Of a stretch of DNA of 58,564 nucleotides, positions 44,189-52,942 are shown piece by piece. The position numbers and the translations under genes were made by a program. The notes below the pieces were generated by a model, which saw only the letters and a list, made by a program, of their open reading frames with translations, was not told the origin of the DNA and made no database searches. How positions within the stretch are numbered: position 1 is the first letter of the stretch; every line of letters begins with the position of its first letter. Source of the stretch: Pseudomonadota bacterium (GTDB lineage: Bacteria > Pseudomonadota > Gammaproteobacteria > Burkholderiales > Gallionellaceae); assembly GCA_021822115.1 (NCBI GenBank), contig JAJZSA010000008.1:1-58564 (forward strand), in the 5' to 3' direction.

Positions 44189-44938
44189 ATGGATGACCAC
44201 CAGCTGCTGCGTTACAGCCGCCACATCCTGCTTCCCGAGATCGGCATCGAAGGCCAGCAGGCCTTCGTGGATGCCCATGTGCTGATCATCGGTGCCGGCG
44301 GCCTCGGCTCTCCCGCTGCGATGTTCCTGGCGGCGGCCGGCATCGGCACCCTGACACTGTGCGACCACGACACGGTGGACCTGACCAATCTGCAACGCCA
44401 GATCGCCCACCGCAGCGACACCGTCGGCATGGCCAAGGTGCACTCCGCACAGCGCACCCTGCATGCGCTCAATCCCGACGTCCAGGTCAGCGCGCTACAA
44501 GAGCGTGCGACTGGTGAACGTCTGGCCGAGCTGGTCTCCACGGCCGATGTAGTGCTGGATTGCAGCGATAATTTCGTCACCCGATATGCCCTCAACCGAG
44601 CCTGCCTGTCGCAAGGCAAACCGCTGGTCTCCGGCGCAGCCACGCGCTTCGAAGGGCAGGTGACGGTATTCGATTTCCGCCGGCCGGAAGTAGCTTGCTA
44701 CAACTGCCTGTATCCGGAGGATACCGAAGCCGAGGAGACCCGCTGTGCAGTGATGGGGGTGTTCGCGCCACTGGTAGGTATCATCGGCAGCATGCAAGCC
44801 GCAGAAACATTGAAAGTACTGGCGGGCATGGAAGGCACGCTACAAGGCAAGCTGCTCACTCTGGATGCGCGCACCATGCAACCACGCGTGATGCGGCTGG
44901 CACGCGACCCGCATTGCAGCGTATGCGCGGGTTACTGA
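44189..44938 (+). CDS. moeB: HesA/MoeB/ThiF-type adenylyltransferase
   Basis: 249 residues from the ATG at 44189. ATP-binding GAGGLGSPAAMFLA, DHDTVDLTNLQRQI with the conserved Asp/Arg, DCSDNFVTRY, and paired zinc Cys CYNC and CSVC. Such proteins adenylate the C-terminal Gly-Gly of MoaD or ThiS. There is no C-terminal rhodanese and no MoaD or ThiS gene nearby, so MoeB and ThiF cannot be told apart from this window alone. Confidence 0.85.
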   Translation: MDDHQLLRYSRHILLPEIGIEGQQAFVDAHVLIIGAGGLGSPAAMFLAAAGIGTLTLCDHDTVDLTNLQRQIAHRSDTVGMAKVHSAQRTLHALNPDVQVSALQERATGERLAELVSTADVVLDCSDNFVTRYALNRACLSQGKPLVSGAATRFEGQVTVFDFRRPEVACYNCLYPEDTEAEETRCAVMGVFAPLVGIIGSMQAAETLKVLAGMEGTLQGKLLTLDARTMQPRVMRLARDPHCSVCAGY

Positions 44939-44942
44939 GGAA

Positions 44943-46190
44943 TCAATCCGGCAAGGCGATCTTGCCGTCGGTACTGTACTGGTAATCCTCGAAGATATGC
45001 TCGGCACTGAGCACCTGATAACTGCCATCAGCCAGCTTTCGGGTCGTATCCTTGAGACGGTAGGTGGTCTGACCGCAGGTCCAGCATTTAAAGTTGCGCA
45101 TATGCGTGCACAAGCAGGTCTTATCGAACACAGCGATCTTCTTGTCGCCAGGATGGGCGGCGACCTCGCGATTATAGGCGTCGATATAATCACAGCGCCC
45201 GTTCGCATCCAGCAGATAGCCATAGGACTCGCAGCCTGGACGGATGCCTGAACCGATGGAGGGGCTACTCTTCAACATGCGCATCGGATAGCCGGTCGGC
45301 GACGTACCATTGACTTCGATGTCGTCCTCGTTGGCTTTGAAGTATTCCTGCTTTACATCGGCTGGCAACCCACATTCTTCTGCGATGGTGAAGCGTGTTG
45401 CCACCTGCACCGCCCCCGCACCTTCTTGCAGGAAAGACGCCGCGTCACTGCCGGTGAAGATGCCACCAGCCGGAATAACCGGGATCGCCAATTGTTCTTC
45501 GCGCAGGTAGGCGTGGATCTCGTTCACGATGGTACGCAGATCGTATTTCGCCCAATCCATGCCGAACCCCAGATGACCGCCAGCCAAGGGGCCTTCCACC
45601 ACGATGTAATCCGGCAGACGCCCACCTTTGGCGTTCTTGCGCAGGAACAACTGCAAGGCACGCACCGAGGAAACGATGATGCCGAGCTTGGCATCGCGGA
45701 AGCGCGGGTGATCCTCCATCAATGCAAAGGAGCCGAGGTGCAAACCTGCCGCCAACGTGATGCCGTCAATCCCGGCGGACAACGCCGCATGCAGCCGCAC
45801 ACGCAGAGTTTCCCGCGGTGCATTCATGGTCAGTTTCTCCATGACGTTGATGAACACCATGCCATCGCCGCGCTTGCGCGCCATCGTCTTGCTGACATGC
45901 AGACGGGTCGATTCTTCGATGTGCCCCAGATCGAACTTGACGGCAGCCTTGTCGGCATTATCGATGTTGTACTTATACTGTTGCAGCTTTTCTTTGACGA
46001 ATCCTGTGTCGTATCGTCTGTCAGACACCGTTGGCATCATTGCATCGGAGATATGACCGACACCGCCCAGGCGCGCAGCTTCCAACGCCAAGTCAGCGGT
46101 GGAGATATCGACACCCATGCCGCCGATCATGATAGGAACCAGCTCGTGTTGACCGAGCTTGAGTCGGAAATCGTCTACTTTTATCGCCAT
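44943..46190 (-). CDS. Nitronate monooxygenase-like flavoprotein with Cys-rich C-terminus
   Basis: 415 residues from the ATG at 46190. TIM-barrel FMN protein of the 2-nitropropane dioxygenase/FabK type: IMIGGMGVDIS, VEGPLAGGHLGFG, VIPAGGIFTGSDAASFLQEGAGAVQVATRF (in part). The last 110 residues form an extension with six Cys (PGCES, NGRCDY, TCLCTH, KCWTCG), possibly a metal or Fe-S site, absent from ordinary nitronate monooxygenases. Substrate unknown. Convergent with moeB (4-bp gap) and downstream of hemN on the same strand. Confidence 0.82.
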   Translation of the reverse strand: MAIKVDDFRLKLGQHELVPIMIGGMGVDISTADLALEAARLGGVGHISDAMMPTVSDRRYDTGFVKEKLQQYKYNIDNADKAAVKFDLGHIEESTRLHVSKTMARKRGDGMVFINVMEKLTMNAPRETLRVRLHAALSAGIDGITLAAGLHLGSFALMEDHPRFRDAKLGIIVSSVRALQLFLRKNAKGGRLPDYIVVEGPLAGGHLGFGMDWAKYDLRTIVNEIHAYLREEQLAIPVIPAGGIFTGSDAASFLQEGAGAVQVATRFTIAEECGLPADVKQEYFKANEDDIEVNGTSPTGYPMRMLKSSPSIGSGIRPGCESYGYLLDANGRCDYIDAYNREVAAHPGDKKIAVFDKTCLCTHMRNFKCWTCGQTTYRLKDTTRKLADGSYQVLSAEHIFEDYQYSTDGKIALPD

Positions 46191-46269
46191 GTGTAAGCCC
46201 GAATCGGGCGTCCTCCCTGTTACTACCATACCGCTGCTCAAAGCGCGGTACGTCATTGTAAGTTATTGC

Positions 46270-47664
46270 TCAGATCACTTTCGAATAGCGCGCATGTTCC
46301 TGCCGGGTACGCAGATATTTATCGAACACCATGCAAATGTTGCGGATCAGCATGCGCCCCTTAGGGGTGACTGTGATCCACTGCGGCGACAGTTCGAGTA
46401 AGCCTTCACGCGCGTACTCTTGCAGCTCTTGCATTTCCGGCGCGAAATATTTATCGAAGTCGATCAGGTAAGAGATATTGAATGATTCCTTGGATATCTC
46501 GAAATGGCACATCAGTGCCTGGATGATGGCACGCCGCACCAGATCGTCGGCATTGAGCTCGAGTCCGCGCATGATAGGTAACTCATCGCGCTCCAGCGCA
46601 TCGTAGTAAGGCTCCAACTCGCGGTAGTTCTGGCTGTAGGTCGGGCCGATCTTGCCGATGGCGCTGACGCCCAATGCCACCAGATCGCAATCGGAGTGGG
46701 TCGAATATCCTTGGAAGTTACGGTGCAACCTGCCCTGACGCTGGGCCACGGCCAGCTCATCTTCGGGCTTGGCGAAATGGTCCATGCCGATATACACGTA
46801 GCCAGCTTTGGTGAGTTTGTTCACCGCCATGCTCAGGATATCCAGCTTCACTTGCGGCGCCGGCAAATCTTCTTCATGGATGCGTCGTTGCGGCTTGAAG
46901 ATGGTGGGCATGTGCGCGTAGTTGTAAATCGACAATCGATCCGGATCGGCGGCGATCACCCGATCCAGAGTCCGCCCAAAACCTTCCAGAGTCTGCTTGG
47001 GCAGACCGTAAATCAGGTCGATACTGACCGATTTGAAACCATTGGCACGAGCTGCCTTGATAATGCGCACCGTCTCTTCTTCACTCTGGATGCGATTAAC
47101 GGCTTTCTGTACTTCATCGTCGAAGTCCTGCACGCCGACACTGATACGGTTGAACCCGACCCCTCCGAGCAGAGCAATGGTTTCGTTACTCACCTTGCGC
47201 GGATCAATTTCAATCGAATACTCACCATCTTCGACCAATTTGAAATGCTGGCGTATGCCCGCCATCAACTCACGAATTTCATCATCGCTCAGAAAGGTCG
47301 GCGTACCACCACCAAAGTGGAGCTGCTCAACAACCTGTGCTTCACCCAACAACCGCGCCTGCAAGGCCATCTCTTTGAGCAGATAGCGCACATATTCGGC
47401 CGATTTGCTGCGATCCTTGGTAATGACCTTGTTGCAGGCGCAGTAAAAACATAGTGTGTTACAGAATGGGATATGGATATAAAGCGACAATGGACGCCCG
47501 ATCCCACCCACTTGGCGCTTCTGCACCCAATGGCTGTAACTTTCTGCATTGAATGCTTCAACAAAGCGGTCCGCAGTCGGATAGGATGTGTATCGTGGAC
47601 CGTTTTTATCCAGCCTGCGTATCAGCTCCAGGTCCACCACCAGTTGATTCACCGCTTCGTTCAT
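46270..47664 (-). CDS. hemN: Oxygen-independent coproporphyrinogen III oxidase
   Basis: 464 residues from the ATG at 47664; a longer frame to 47889 would cover the fnr promoter and was rejected. Radical-SAM IPFCNTLCFYCACN (CxxxCxxC), HFGGGTPTFLS, IEIDPRKVS, GVQDFDDEVQKAVNRIQ. It decarboxylates coproporphyrinogen III under low oxygen. An FNR box lies between it and divergent fnr. A -10-like CATAGT lies at the class II distance (47694-47689). Confidence 0.95.
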   Translation of the reverse strand: MNEAVNQLVVDLELIRRLDKNGPRYTSYPTADRFVEAFNAESYSHWVQKRQVGGIGRPLSLYIHIPFCNTLCFYCACNKVITKDRSKSAEYVRYLLKEMALQARLLGEAQVVEQLHFGGGTPTFLSDDEIRELMAGIRQHFKLVEDGEYSIEIDPRKVSNETIALLGGVGFNRISVGVQDFDDEVQKAVNRIQSEEETVRIIKAARANGFKSVSIDLIYGLPKQTLEGFGRTLDRVIAADPDRLSIYNYAHMPTIFKPQRRIHEEDLPAPQVKLDILSMAVNKLTKAGYVYIGMDHFAKPEDELAVAQRQGRLHRNFQGYSTHSDCDLVALGVSAIGKIGPTYSQNYRELEPYYDALERDELPIMRGLELNADDLVRRAIIQALMCHFEISKESFNISYLIDFDKYFAPEMQELQEYAREGLLELSPQWITVTPKGRMLIRNICMVFDKYLRTRQEHARYSKVI

Positions 47665-47715
47665 CTCTCCTCCCCAAGCAAGGGCGTAACTATGCCAGTT
47701 TAATGCCTGCTTGGC

Positions 47716-47729
47716 TTGATATATGTCAA
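47716..47729. promoter_or_regulatory. FNR box between hemN and fnr
   Basis: TTGATATATGTCAA against the consensus TTGAT-N4-ATCAA: 9 of 10 matched positions. Its centre is 58 bp upstream of the hemN ATG, allowing class II activation of hemN (predicted start near 47681). It is too close to the fnr start for class II activation there, so negative autoregulation of fnr is more likely. Confidence 0.8.
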
Positions 47730-47758
47730 AATAAGCCCCCATCAACCCTGCTGAAGAT

Positions 47759-48490
47759 GTGGCTTTGAACGATATCAATGCACTGGAGCATGCGCGGCTA
47801 CGAGTTGCGTGTTCCAACTGTAACCTCCGAGAACTTTGCCTGCCGGCGGATCTTTCCCCGGAAGAGATGGCGCGCGTTGAAGAACTCACTCACCACAAGC
47901 ACTGTTATGCCACCGGTGATTACTTGTACCGCTCGGGAGATCGCTTCAAATCCCTCTATGCGATACGTAGCGGTTCATTCAAGACCCGCGTTCTAAATGC
48001 AGACGGCCGCGAGCAGGTCACCGGCTTTCTCATGGCCGGTGAAATCATCGGTTTGGATGCCATCAGCTCCGAGGTCCATCCGTGCGAAGCGGTCGCAATG
48101 GAAGAAAGCGAGGTCTGCGAGCTCCCCTACGCGCGACTGGAGGAACTGAGTCGGGACATCCCCTGCCTGCAGCATCATCTGCACAAAATCATGAGTCGTG
48201 AGATCGTGCGCGACCAGGGCATCATGTTATTGCTGGGGTCGATGCGTGCAGAAGAACGGCTGGCCGCATTCCTGCTCAATATGTCACAGCGTAATGCCAT
48301 CCATGGCATGTCACCCACCCAGTTGCGTCTGCGCATGTCACGCCTCGATATCGGCAGCTACCTTGGGCTGAAGCTGGAGACCGTCAGCCGCACCTTCTCC
48401 CATTTTCAGGAGGAAGGACTGATTCAGGTCAAAGCACGCTCAGTAGAAATTCTCTCTTTGCCAAGGCTTAGGGAATTAGTCAACAAATAA
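47759..48490 (+). CDS. fnr: FNR-type oxygen-sensing transcription regulator
   Basis: 243 residues from the GTG at 47759. Cluster ligands C18, C21, C27 (CSNCNLRELC) and C120 (SEVCELP) have the exact spacing of E. coli FNR (C27-C120 is 93 residues). cNMP-type beta barrel, dimer helix MSREIVRDQGIMLLLGSMRAEERLAAF (in part), and HTH with the E-xx-SR recognition residues (ETVSRTF). With oxygen the [4Fe-4S] cluster is lost; the reduced dimer binds TTGAT-N4-ATCAA. Likely targets in this window: hemN and ccoN. Confidence 0.94.
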   Translation: MALNDINALEHARLRVACSNCNLRELCLPADLSPEEMARVEELTHHKHCYATGDYLYRSGDRFKSLYAIRSGSFKTRVLNADGREQVTGFLMAGEIIGLDAISSEVHPCEAVAMEESEVCELPYARLEELSRDIPCLQHHLHKIMSREIVRDQGIMLLLGSMRAEERLAAFLLNMSQRNAIHGMSPTQLRLRMSRLDIGSYLGLKLETVSRTFSHFQEEGLIQVKARSVEILSLPRLRELVNK

Positions 48491-48559
48491 AATATTATTC
48501 CTACAACCGCACAGAATAGGTATCCTGCGCCCCACGTTTGTTTTCCGAGGTATCCCACC

Positions 48560-49069
48560 ATGAGCGAAAAATATCACGCCACACCCGATGAAATCATCCG
48601 AGCCAAGTGGCCACACGAGATATTTCTGATCAACCTTGTGTTCAATCACATATTGGTATTCGCCTCGACCTTCGGGGTATTCAGCACCTTCCCACTGCTG
48701 GTATTAGTCGTCCCCTTCGTTTCGTTCTCCATTACCGCCTACATCCTGTTAAAAGCACGTGCGGTCGCTGCAAGCTCAGATACCATCTTCGTGAAGGCAC
48801 ACTGGGAGGTCGCCCAGAAACGCAACAAGCATTTCATGCTACTGCTGACAGCGACCTGCCTGCTCATCAGCGCCGGCCTCTGGCTCTCCAAGATGATGGG
48901 CTGGTCCAAGATCGGCACGATTGCCCTGCTTGGTGGCGCAGGTCTGCTACCGTTCATGGTATCCCTACTTGTATTGATCGTATTGGGCAATGACTCCATG
49001 TATCAAGCTCGCCATAGCAAGCTGCCGAAGCATGTCGTTTCCTCCGTCAGCCAACCCTCTATCCAGTAA
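48560..49069 (+). CDS. Unknown four-helix membrane protein next to fnr
   Basis: 169 residues. Helices are visible around 20-40, 42-64, 94-110 and 118-142. Charged N-terminus MSEKYHATPDEIIRAKWPHE and a basic segment between helices 2 and 3 (EVAQKRNKH). Good Shine-Dalgarno (GAGG) before the ATG. No domain recognised. Lies 70 bp after fnr and 5 bp before the next unknown, so the three may be co-transcribed. Confidence 0.75.
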   Translation: MSEKYHATPDEIIRAKWPHEIFLINLVFNHILVFASTFGVFSTFPLLVLVVPFVSFSITAYILLKARAVAASSDTIFVKAHWEVAQKRNKHFMLLLTATCLLISAGLWLSKMMGWSKIGTIALLGGAGLLPFMVSLLVLIVLGNDSMYQARHSKLPKHVVSSVSQPSIQ

Positions 49070-49074
49070 TTACG

Positions 49075-49752
49075 ATGTCTTTGGAGAAGAAAATTTATTG
49101 GGGCGTGGGGATTTTTTCCTTCGTCGTCATCTTCGGCGCCTTCCTCATTCCCGGCGACAAGCCAGAACAAGAAGACCTGCCTTGGCACATTGAGCATCCA
49201 ACGCCTGATTCGGTGCGCATCTTTGGCCTGACTTTGGGGCTTGCTACACCGGCACAGGCTGAGATTCGCTTCAAGGAACAAGCAGAACCCAGCCTGTTCA
49301 AATCACCTGAAGGCAGGTTGGCTGCTGAGGTTTTCTTTGAGCAAGTGAATCTGGCGGGTCTGCGCTCTCGTATCGTCTTGACTGCAGATATCCCAGAGCA
49401 GGAACTGCATACCATGTACGAACGGGGCTTGCGTATGGCCGGCACGGGAAGCGGCAAGAAGATCACACTGACGCCTGAGGATGTGGAGAGATTGCGCGCC
49501 GCCCCTATCAGCAGCCTGACCTACATGCCGGGCGTAAGGATAGATGAAGCGCTGTTCAAGAAACGTTTTGGTGAACCGCAACAGATCATCAAGGAACACA
49601 AGAGCGGCGCCGTCCACTGGCTCTATCCGCAGCATGGCTTGGATATCACCTTAGGCGGCAATGAAAAGCCGGTATTGCAATATGTCACACCCGCACAATT
49701 CTCCAAACTGATCCAGCCGCTGCTGGCGGATGGCGAGCGCCTTACTCAGTAG
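49075..49752 (+). CDS. Unknown protein with one N-terminal membrane anchor
   Basis: 225 residues. One helix (about 7-26, KIYWGVGIFSFVVIFGAFL), a short acidic-proline linker (PGDKPEQEDLPWHIEHP) and a periplasmic domain with PTPDSVRIFGLTLG and KPVLQYVTP. There are no Cys and no recognised motif. The last 11 bp overlap ccoS on the other strand. Its place beside the ccoGHIS assembly genes is the only functional hint. Confidence 0.75.
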   Translation: MSLEKKIYWGVGIFSFVVIFGAFLIPGDKPEQEDLPWHIEHPTPDSVRIFGLTLGLATPAQAEIRFKEQAEPSLFKSPEGRLAAEVFFEQVNLAGLRSRIVLTADIPEQELHTMYERGLRMAGTGSGKKITLTPEDVERLRAAPISSLTYMPGVRIDEALFKKRFGEPQQIIKEHKSGAVHWLYPQHGLDITLGGNEKPVLQYVTPAQFSKLIQPLLADGERLTQ

Positions 49753-49942
49753 TCCCGCTCTTGACCGCATCCGCCTTGCTGCGCGGGTGCGGCATCATTT
49801 CCTCGTCGTCGTCCAGCAGAATGCGCTGTCCGCCTCCCTCCATATCCTCATACTGGCCCTTTTTCACGGCCACGATCAGAATCACGACGAACAGGACACC
49901 GAAGAACATCATGCCCGGGATCAGGCTGTAAATAACTTCCAT
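49742..49942 (-). CDS. ccoS: cbb3 oxidase assembly protein CcoS
   Basis: 66 residues: MEVIYSLIPGMMFFGVLFVVILIVAVKKGQYEDMEGG is the CcoS hallmark (single helix, then the GQ(Y/F)ED-type motif); only short pieces are quoted as typical. Acidic DDDEEM tail. Needed for haem/copper insertion into CcoN. Last gene of ccoG-H-I-S, 7 bp after ccoI. Confidence 0.93.
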   Translation of the reverse strand: MEVIYSLIPGMMFFGVLFVVILIVAVKKGQYEDMEGGGQRILLDDDEEMMPHPRSKADAVKSGTTE

Positions 49943-49949
49943 TGTCGTC

Positions 49950-52406
49950 TCACTTTTTGAACAAGGTGCGGATACGCGCCGCGTTGCCGATTACGATCAG
50001 CGAACTGATGGGCATTGAGATGGCCGCCACCAAGGGACTGACCTGAGCCATCATTGCTAACGGTACCATGATGAGGTTGTAGATGAAAGAGAGGCCGATA
50101 TTCTGTCGGATGGTGCGCAAGGTGCGCCTGGATAGCTGTGTCGCCTGCAATACCTTGCTCAATTCATTGTGCATGAGCACGATATCGGCACTTTCCACCG
50201 AGACATCGGTACCTGAGCCCAGCGCGATACCCACATGCGCCCGGATCAATGCTGGCGCATCATTCACGCCATCCCCGACCATCGCCACGATGTGCCCCTT
50301 GTCCTGCAGACTGCGGATCACCTGATCCTTATCTTGCGGCAGCACTTCTGCAATAACCTCCAGCCCCCCCAGTTGCTGTGCCACCGCCTCTGCTACCGGC
50401 CGGCGATCGCCAGTGAGCAGCGTCATTGCGACCCCTGATCTGCGCAAAGCATCAACCAGTTGCTGCGCATCAGGCCGTAGCCGGTCTGCCAGGGCAAATA
50501 TCGCGACATGTCGACCGGCAACGGACATGTAGACACAACTCATCGCCATGCCTTCCCACTGCTCGGCCTGAAGTTGCAGTTCCGCATCGAGGACGATTGC
50601 CGCCTGTTTTATCCAGTTCGCACTTCCCAAGCGAACTTCCTTGCCCGCCACCATGGCACTGATACCCAGGCCAGGCGTAGCGTGGAAATCTGCAACTTCA
50701 CGAGCACGGTAGGCATATTCCAGCTCTTCTGCGTACTCGACGATCGCCCTTCCGACACTATGTTCGCTCAATCTCTCCGCAGCAGCCGCCAGTGATATCA
50801 GCTCATCGACCTGTTCACCTGCGGCCATCTTCAATGCAGCCACACTCATGCGACCTTCCGTCAACGTGCCGGTCTTGTCGAGAACTACGTGGGTCACTCT
50901 GGACAGGGTTTCCAACACCAGACCGTTCTTCACCAGGATCCCGTGTTTTGCCCCCAGTCCAGAGGCCACCGCAATGGACATCGGCGTCGCCATTCCAAGG
51001 GCACATGGGCAGGTGATAATGAGTACGGAGGTCGCCGCCATCAGCGCCAGTTCGAAGCTCTCGCCCTGCCAGATGAGGAAAGTCGCACTTGCACATAACA
51101 ACGTGACGAGGACGAACCACGGCACGATACTGTCAGCCAGTCGCTGGATCGGCGCTTTCGAAGCTTGTGCCTCCTCAACCAGCCTGATGATCTTGGACAG
51201 CGTCGAATCCTGCATCTGGCTGCGCACCTCGACCAGCAAGGCACCTGACGTATTGCCCGTACCGGCCGTCACCGTGTCGCCCGGGTTCTTATGGACCGGA
51301 TGTGACTCACCGCTCAGCATCGCTTCGTCAATTGCACTACTGCCTACCAGCACGACACCATCAACCGGAATGGTGTAGCCAGGCTTGACCAGCACATGGT
51401 CGCCCGGCTTGACGGCGCGTATGGGCGTCATCTCTTCTCGGCCATCCTTAACCACCAGCGCCACGCGTGGCTGCAACTCCATCAGTCGCTTGGTCGCCGA
51501 TACGGCCTGGTGCCGGAACATCCCCTCAAGGTAGCGCCCGATCAGGATAATGAACGTAAGATTGGTGACCGTATCGAAATAAACCTCACCGTGCTGATTG
51601 TCAGTGAGTGTCACATAGAGCGAATAGAGATAGGTGACCGAAAGTCCTATCGCAATGGGGAGGTCCATCGTCAGATGGCCGCCTCGCAGGCCCCCTAATG
51701 CCCCCCTGAAGAAAGGATAGCCTGAGTAGAGCAACGTCGGTGTGGCCAGCAACAACCCCATCCAGTGGAAGAAGGCGCGGAATTCATCGCGATTGGCACC
51801 ACTGTACAGTGCAATCGCAATCCACATCATATTCATCGCCGCAAAGCCTGCAAAGAACAGGCGAAACAGCATCGCTCGATTCGTTTTTTTGATTGCCCCT
51901 TCGGCGCTCTCAGGGTCGTATGGAACAGCCGAGTATCCGATCCTCACCAGCGCCTTGATGATGTCCGATAGTTTGCTCTGATCATTGTTCCAGCACAGAT
52001 GAAGGCGCTTGCCCGCCAGATTGACTTCTGCCGAGATAACGCCCGGCACCTTCTTCAGTCCCCGCTCGATCAGCCACACGCATGCAGCGCAATGTATCCC
52101 TTCCACCAATAAATGGATATTCCGCTGCTCGCCGGAACAGGTGGCGAATTCCTGCTGGATCTCTTCGAAGTCATATATGTCGATATCTTTGGGAGGTTCC
52201 GGCGGCGGCCCCAGCAGCGCACCTTCAGGTGTACGCTGGTAATAGCCTTGGAGACCTGCCTCATAAATTGCCTCGCATACGGACTTGCATCCTAGGCAGC
52301 AGAAATGCCGCTTAGCGCCATCCAGATCCGATGCAAACTCGACATCCGCAGGAATGGGGAGGCTACAGTGAAAGCAGCCTGTCACTACATGATGACCTGA
52401 TGACAT
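49950..52406 (-). CDS. ccoI: Copper-translocating P-type ATPase CcoI (FixI)
   Basis: 818 residues. N-terminal Cys cluster (GCFHCSLP, HFCCLGCKSVCEAIY) then an HMA domain with IHCAACVWLIERGL. Eight helices including the metal motif CPCALGMATP, phosphorylation DKTGTLTEG, and the hinge GDGVNDAPALI. FixI/CcoI exports copper for the CuB site of cbb3 oxidase. It lies in ccoG-H-I-S, the canonical order. Confidence 0.95.
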   Translation of the reverse strand: MSSGHHVVTGCFHCSLPIPADVEFASDLDGAKRHFCCLGCKSVCEAIYEAGLQGYYQRTPEGALLGPPPEPPKDIDIYDFEEIQQEFATCSGEQRNIHLLVEGIHCAACVWLIERGLKKVPGVISAEVNLAGKRLHLCWNNDQSKLSDIIKALVRIGYSAVPYDPESAEGAIKKTNRAMLFRLFFAGFAAMNMMWIAIALYSGANRDEFRAFFHWMGLLLATPTLLYSGYPFFRGALGGLRGGHLTMDLPIAIGLSVTYLYSLYVTLTDNQHGEVYFDTVTNLTFIILIGRYLEGMFRHQAVSATKRLMELQPRVALVVKDGREEMTPIRAVKPGDHVLVKPGYTIPVDGVVLVGSSAIDEAMLSGESHPVHKNPGDTVTAGTGNTSGALLVEVRSQMQDSTLSKIIRLVEEAQASKAPIQRLADSIVPWFVLVTLLCASATFLIWQGESFELALMAATSVLIITCPCALGMATPMSIAVASGLGAKHGILVKNGLVLETLSRVTHVVLDKTGTLTEGRMSVAALKMAAGEQVDELISLAAAAERLSEHSVGRAIVEYAEELEYAYRAREVADFHATPGLGISAMVAGKEVRLGSANWIKQAAIVLDAELQLQAEQWEGMAMSCVYMSVAGRHVAIFALADRLRPDAQQLVDALRRSGVAMTLLTGDRRPVAEAVAQQLGGLEVIAEVLPQDKDQVIRSLQDKGHIVAMVGDGVNDAPALIRAHVGIALGSGTDVSVESADIVLMHNELSKVLQATQLSRRTLRTIRQNIGLSFIYNLIMVPLAMMAQVSPLVAAISMPISSLIVIGNAARIRTLFKK

Positions 52407-52417
52407 TGCCGATTAGG

Positions 52418-52930
52418 TCACGGTGTTGCTTCAGCCACCATGAATCGTTCCGTATCAACCGCGAATTCATCGTTCCCGCGCTTGATGTGGATGTGCAGTT
52501 CCCAATAGCCTTTCAGTGGGAAAGTGATATAACCTTGATAAGCTCCGGCAGCTACTTCCTTGAAGTCAGTTGCAAAATCCTTGCTTGCATCGGACGCTCG
52601 ATAAGAATCCACCCACATCTCGCCACTCACGGGTTTGCCATCCTTATCCTGCACATGGATTTCGTACATGGTCGCTTGCCCCTGTACTAATTCGCGCGGC
52701 TTATTGATGGTTGTCTGCCACCCCAATGCCTGTTTATGCCCCAACTCACTGAGAAGTTCTGCATTCGTCTTGCGGTCCTTGGTCTTGTAATCTCGATCGA
52801 CCAGCGCTGAATGGTTATGTGTCGCGAACCAGATGAATGCAGCATTCACGCTCAAAACCAGCACGATGAGGAGTAACAACCCGAGCAACCAAGGGTTGCG
52901 CAGACCGGACTTATGATTTTGGGAGATCAT
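52418..52930 (-). CDS. ccoH: cbb3 oxidase assembly protein CcoH (FixH)
   Basis: 170 residues with one N-terminal helix (NPWLLGLLLLIVLVLSVNAAFI, in part) and a beta-rich periplasmic FixH domain: ITFPLKGYWELHIHIKRG, DSYRASDASKDFATDF. It stabilises CcoN/O/P assembly. It lies between ccoG (12-bp gap) and ccoI (11-bp gap). Confidence 0.92.
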   Translation of the reverse strand: MISQNHKSGLRNPWLLGLLLLIVLVLSVNAAFIWFATHNHSALVDRDYKTKDRKTNAELLSELGHKQALGWQTTINKPRELVQGQATMYEIHVQDKDGKPVSGEMWVDSYRASDASKDFATDFKEVAAGAYQGYITFPLKGYWELHIHIKRGNDEFAVDTERFMVAEATP

Positions 52931-52942
52931 ACTGTCACCACC

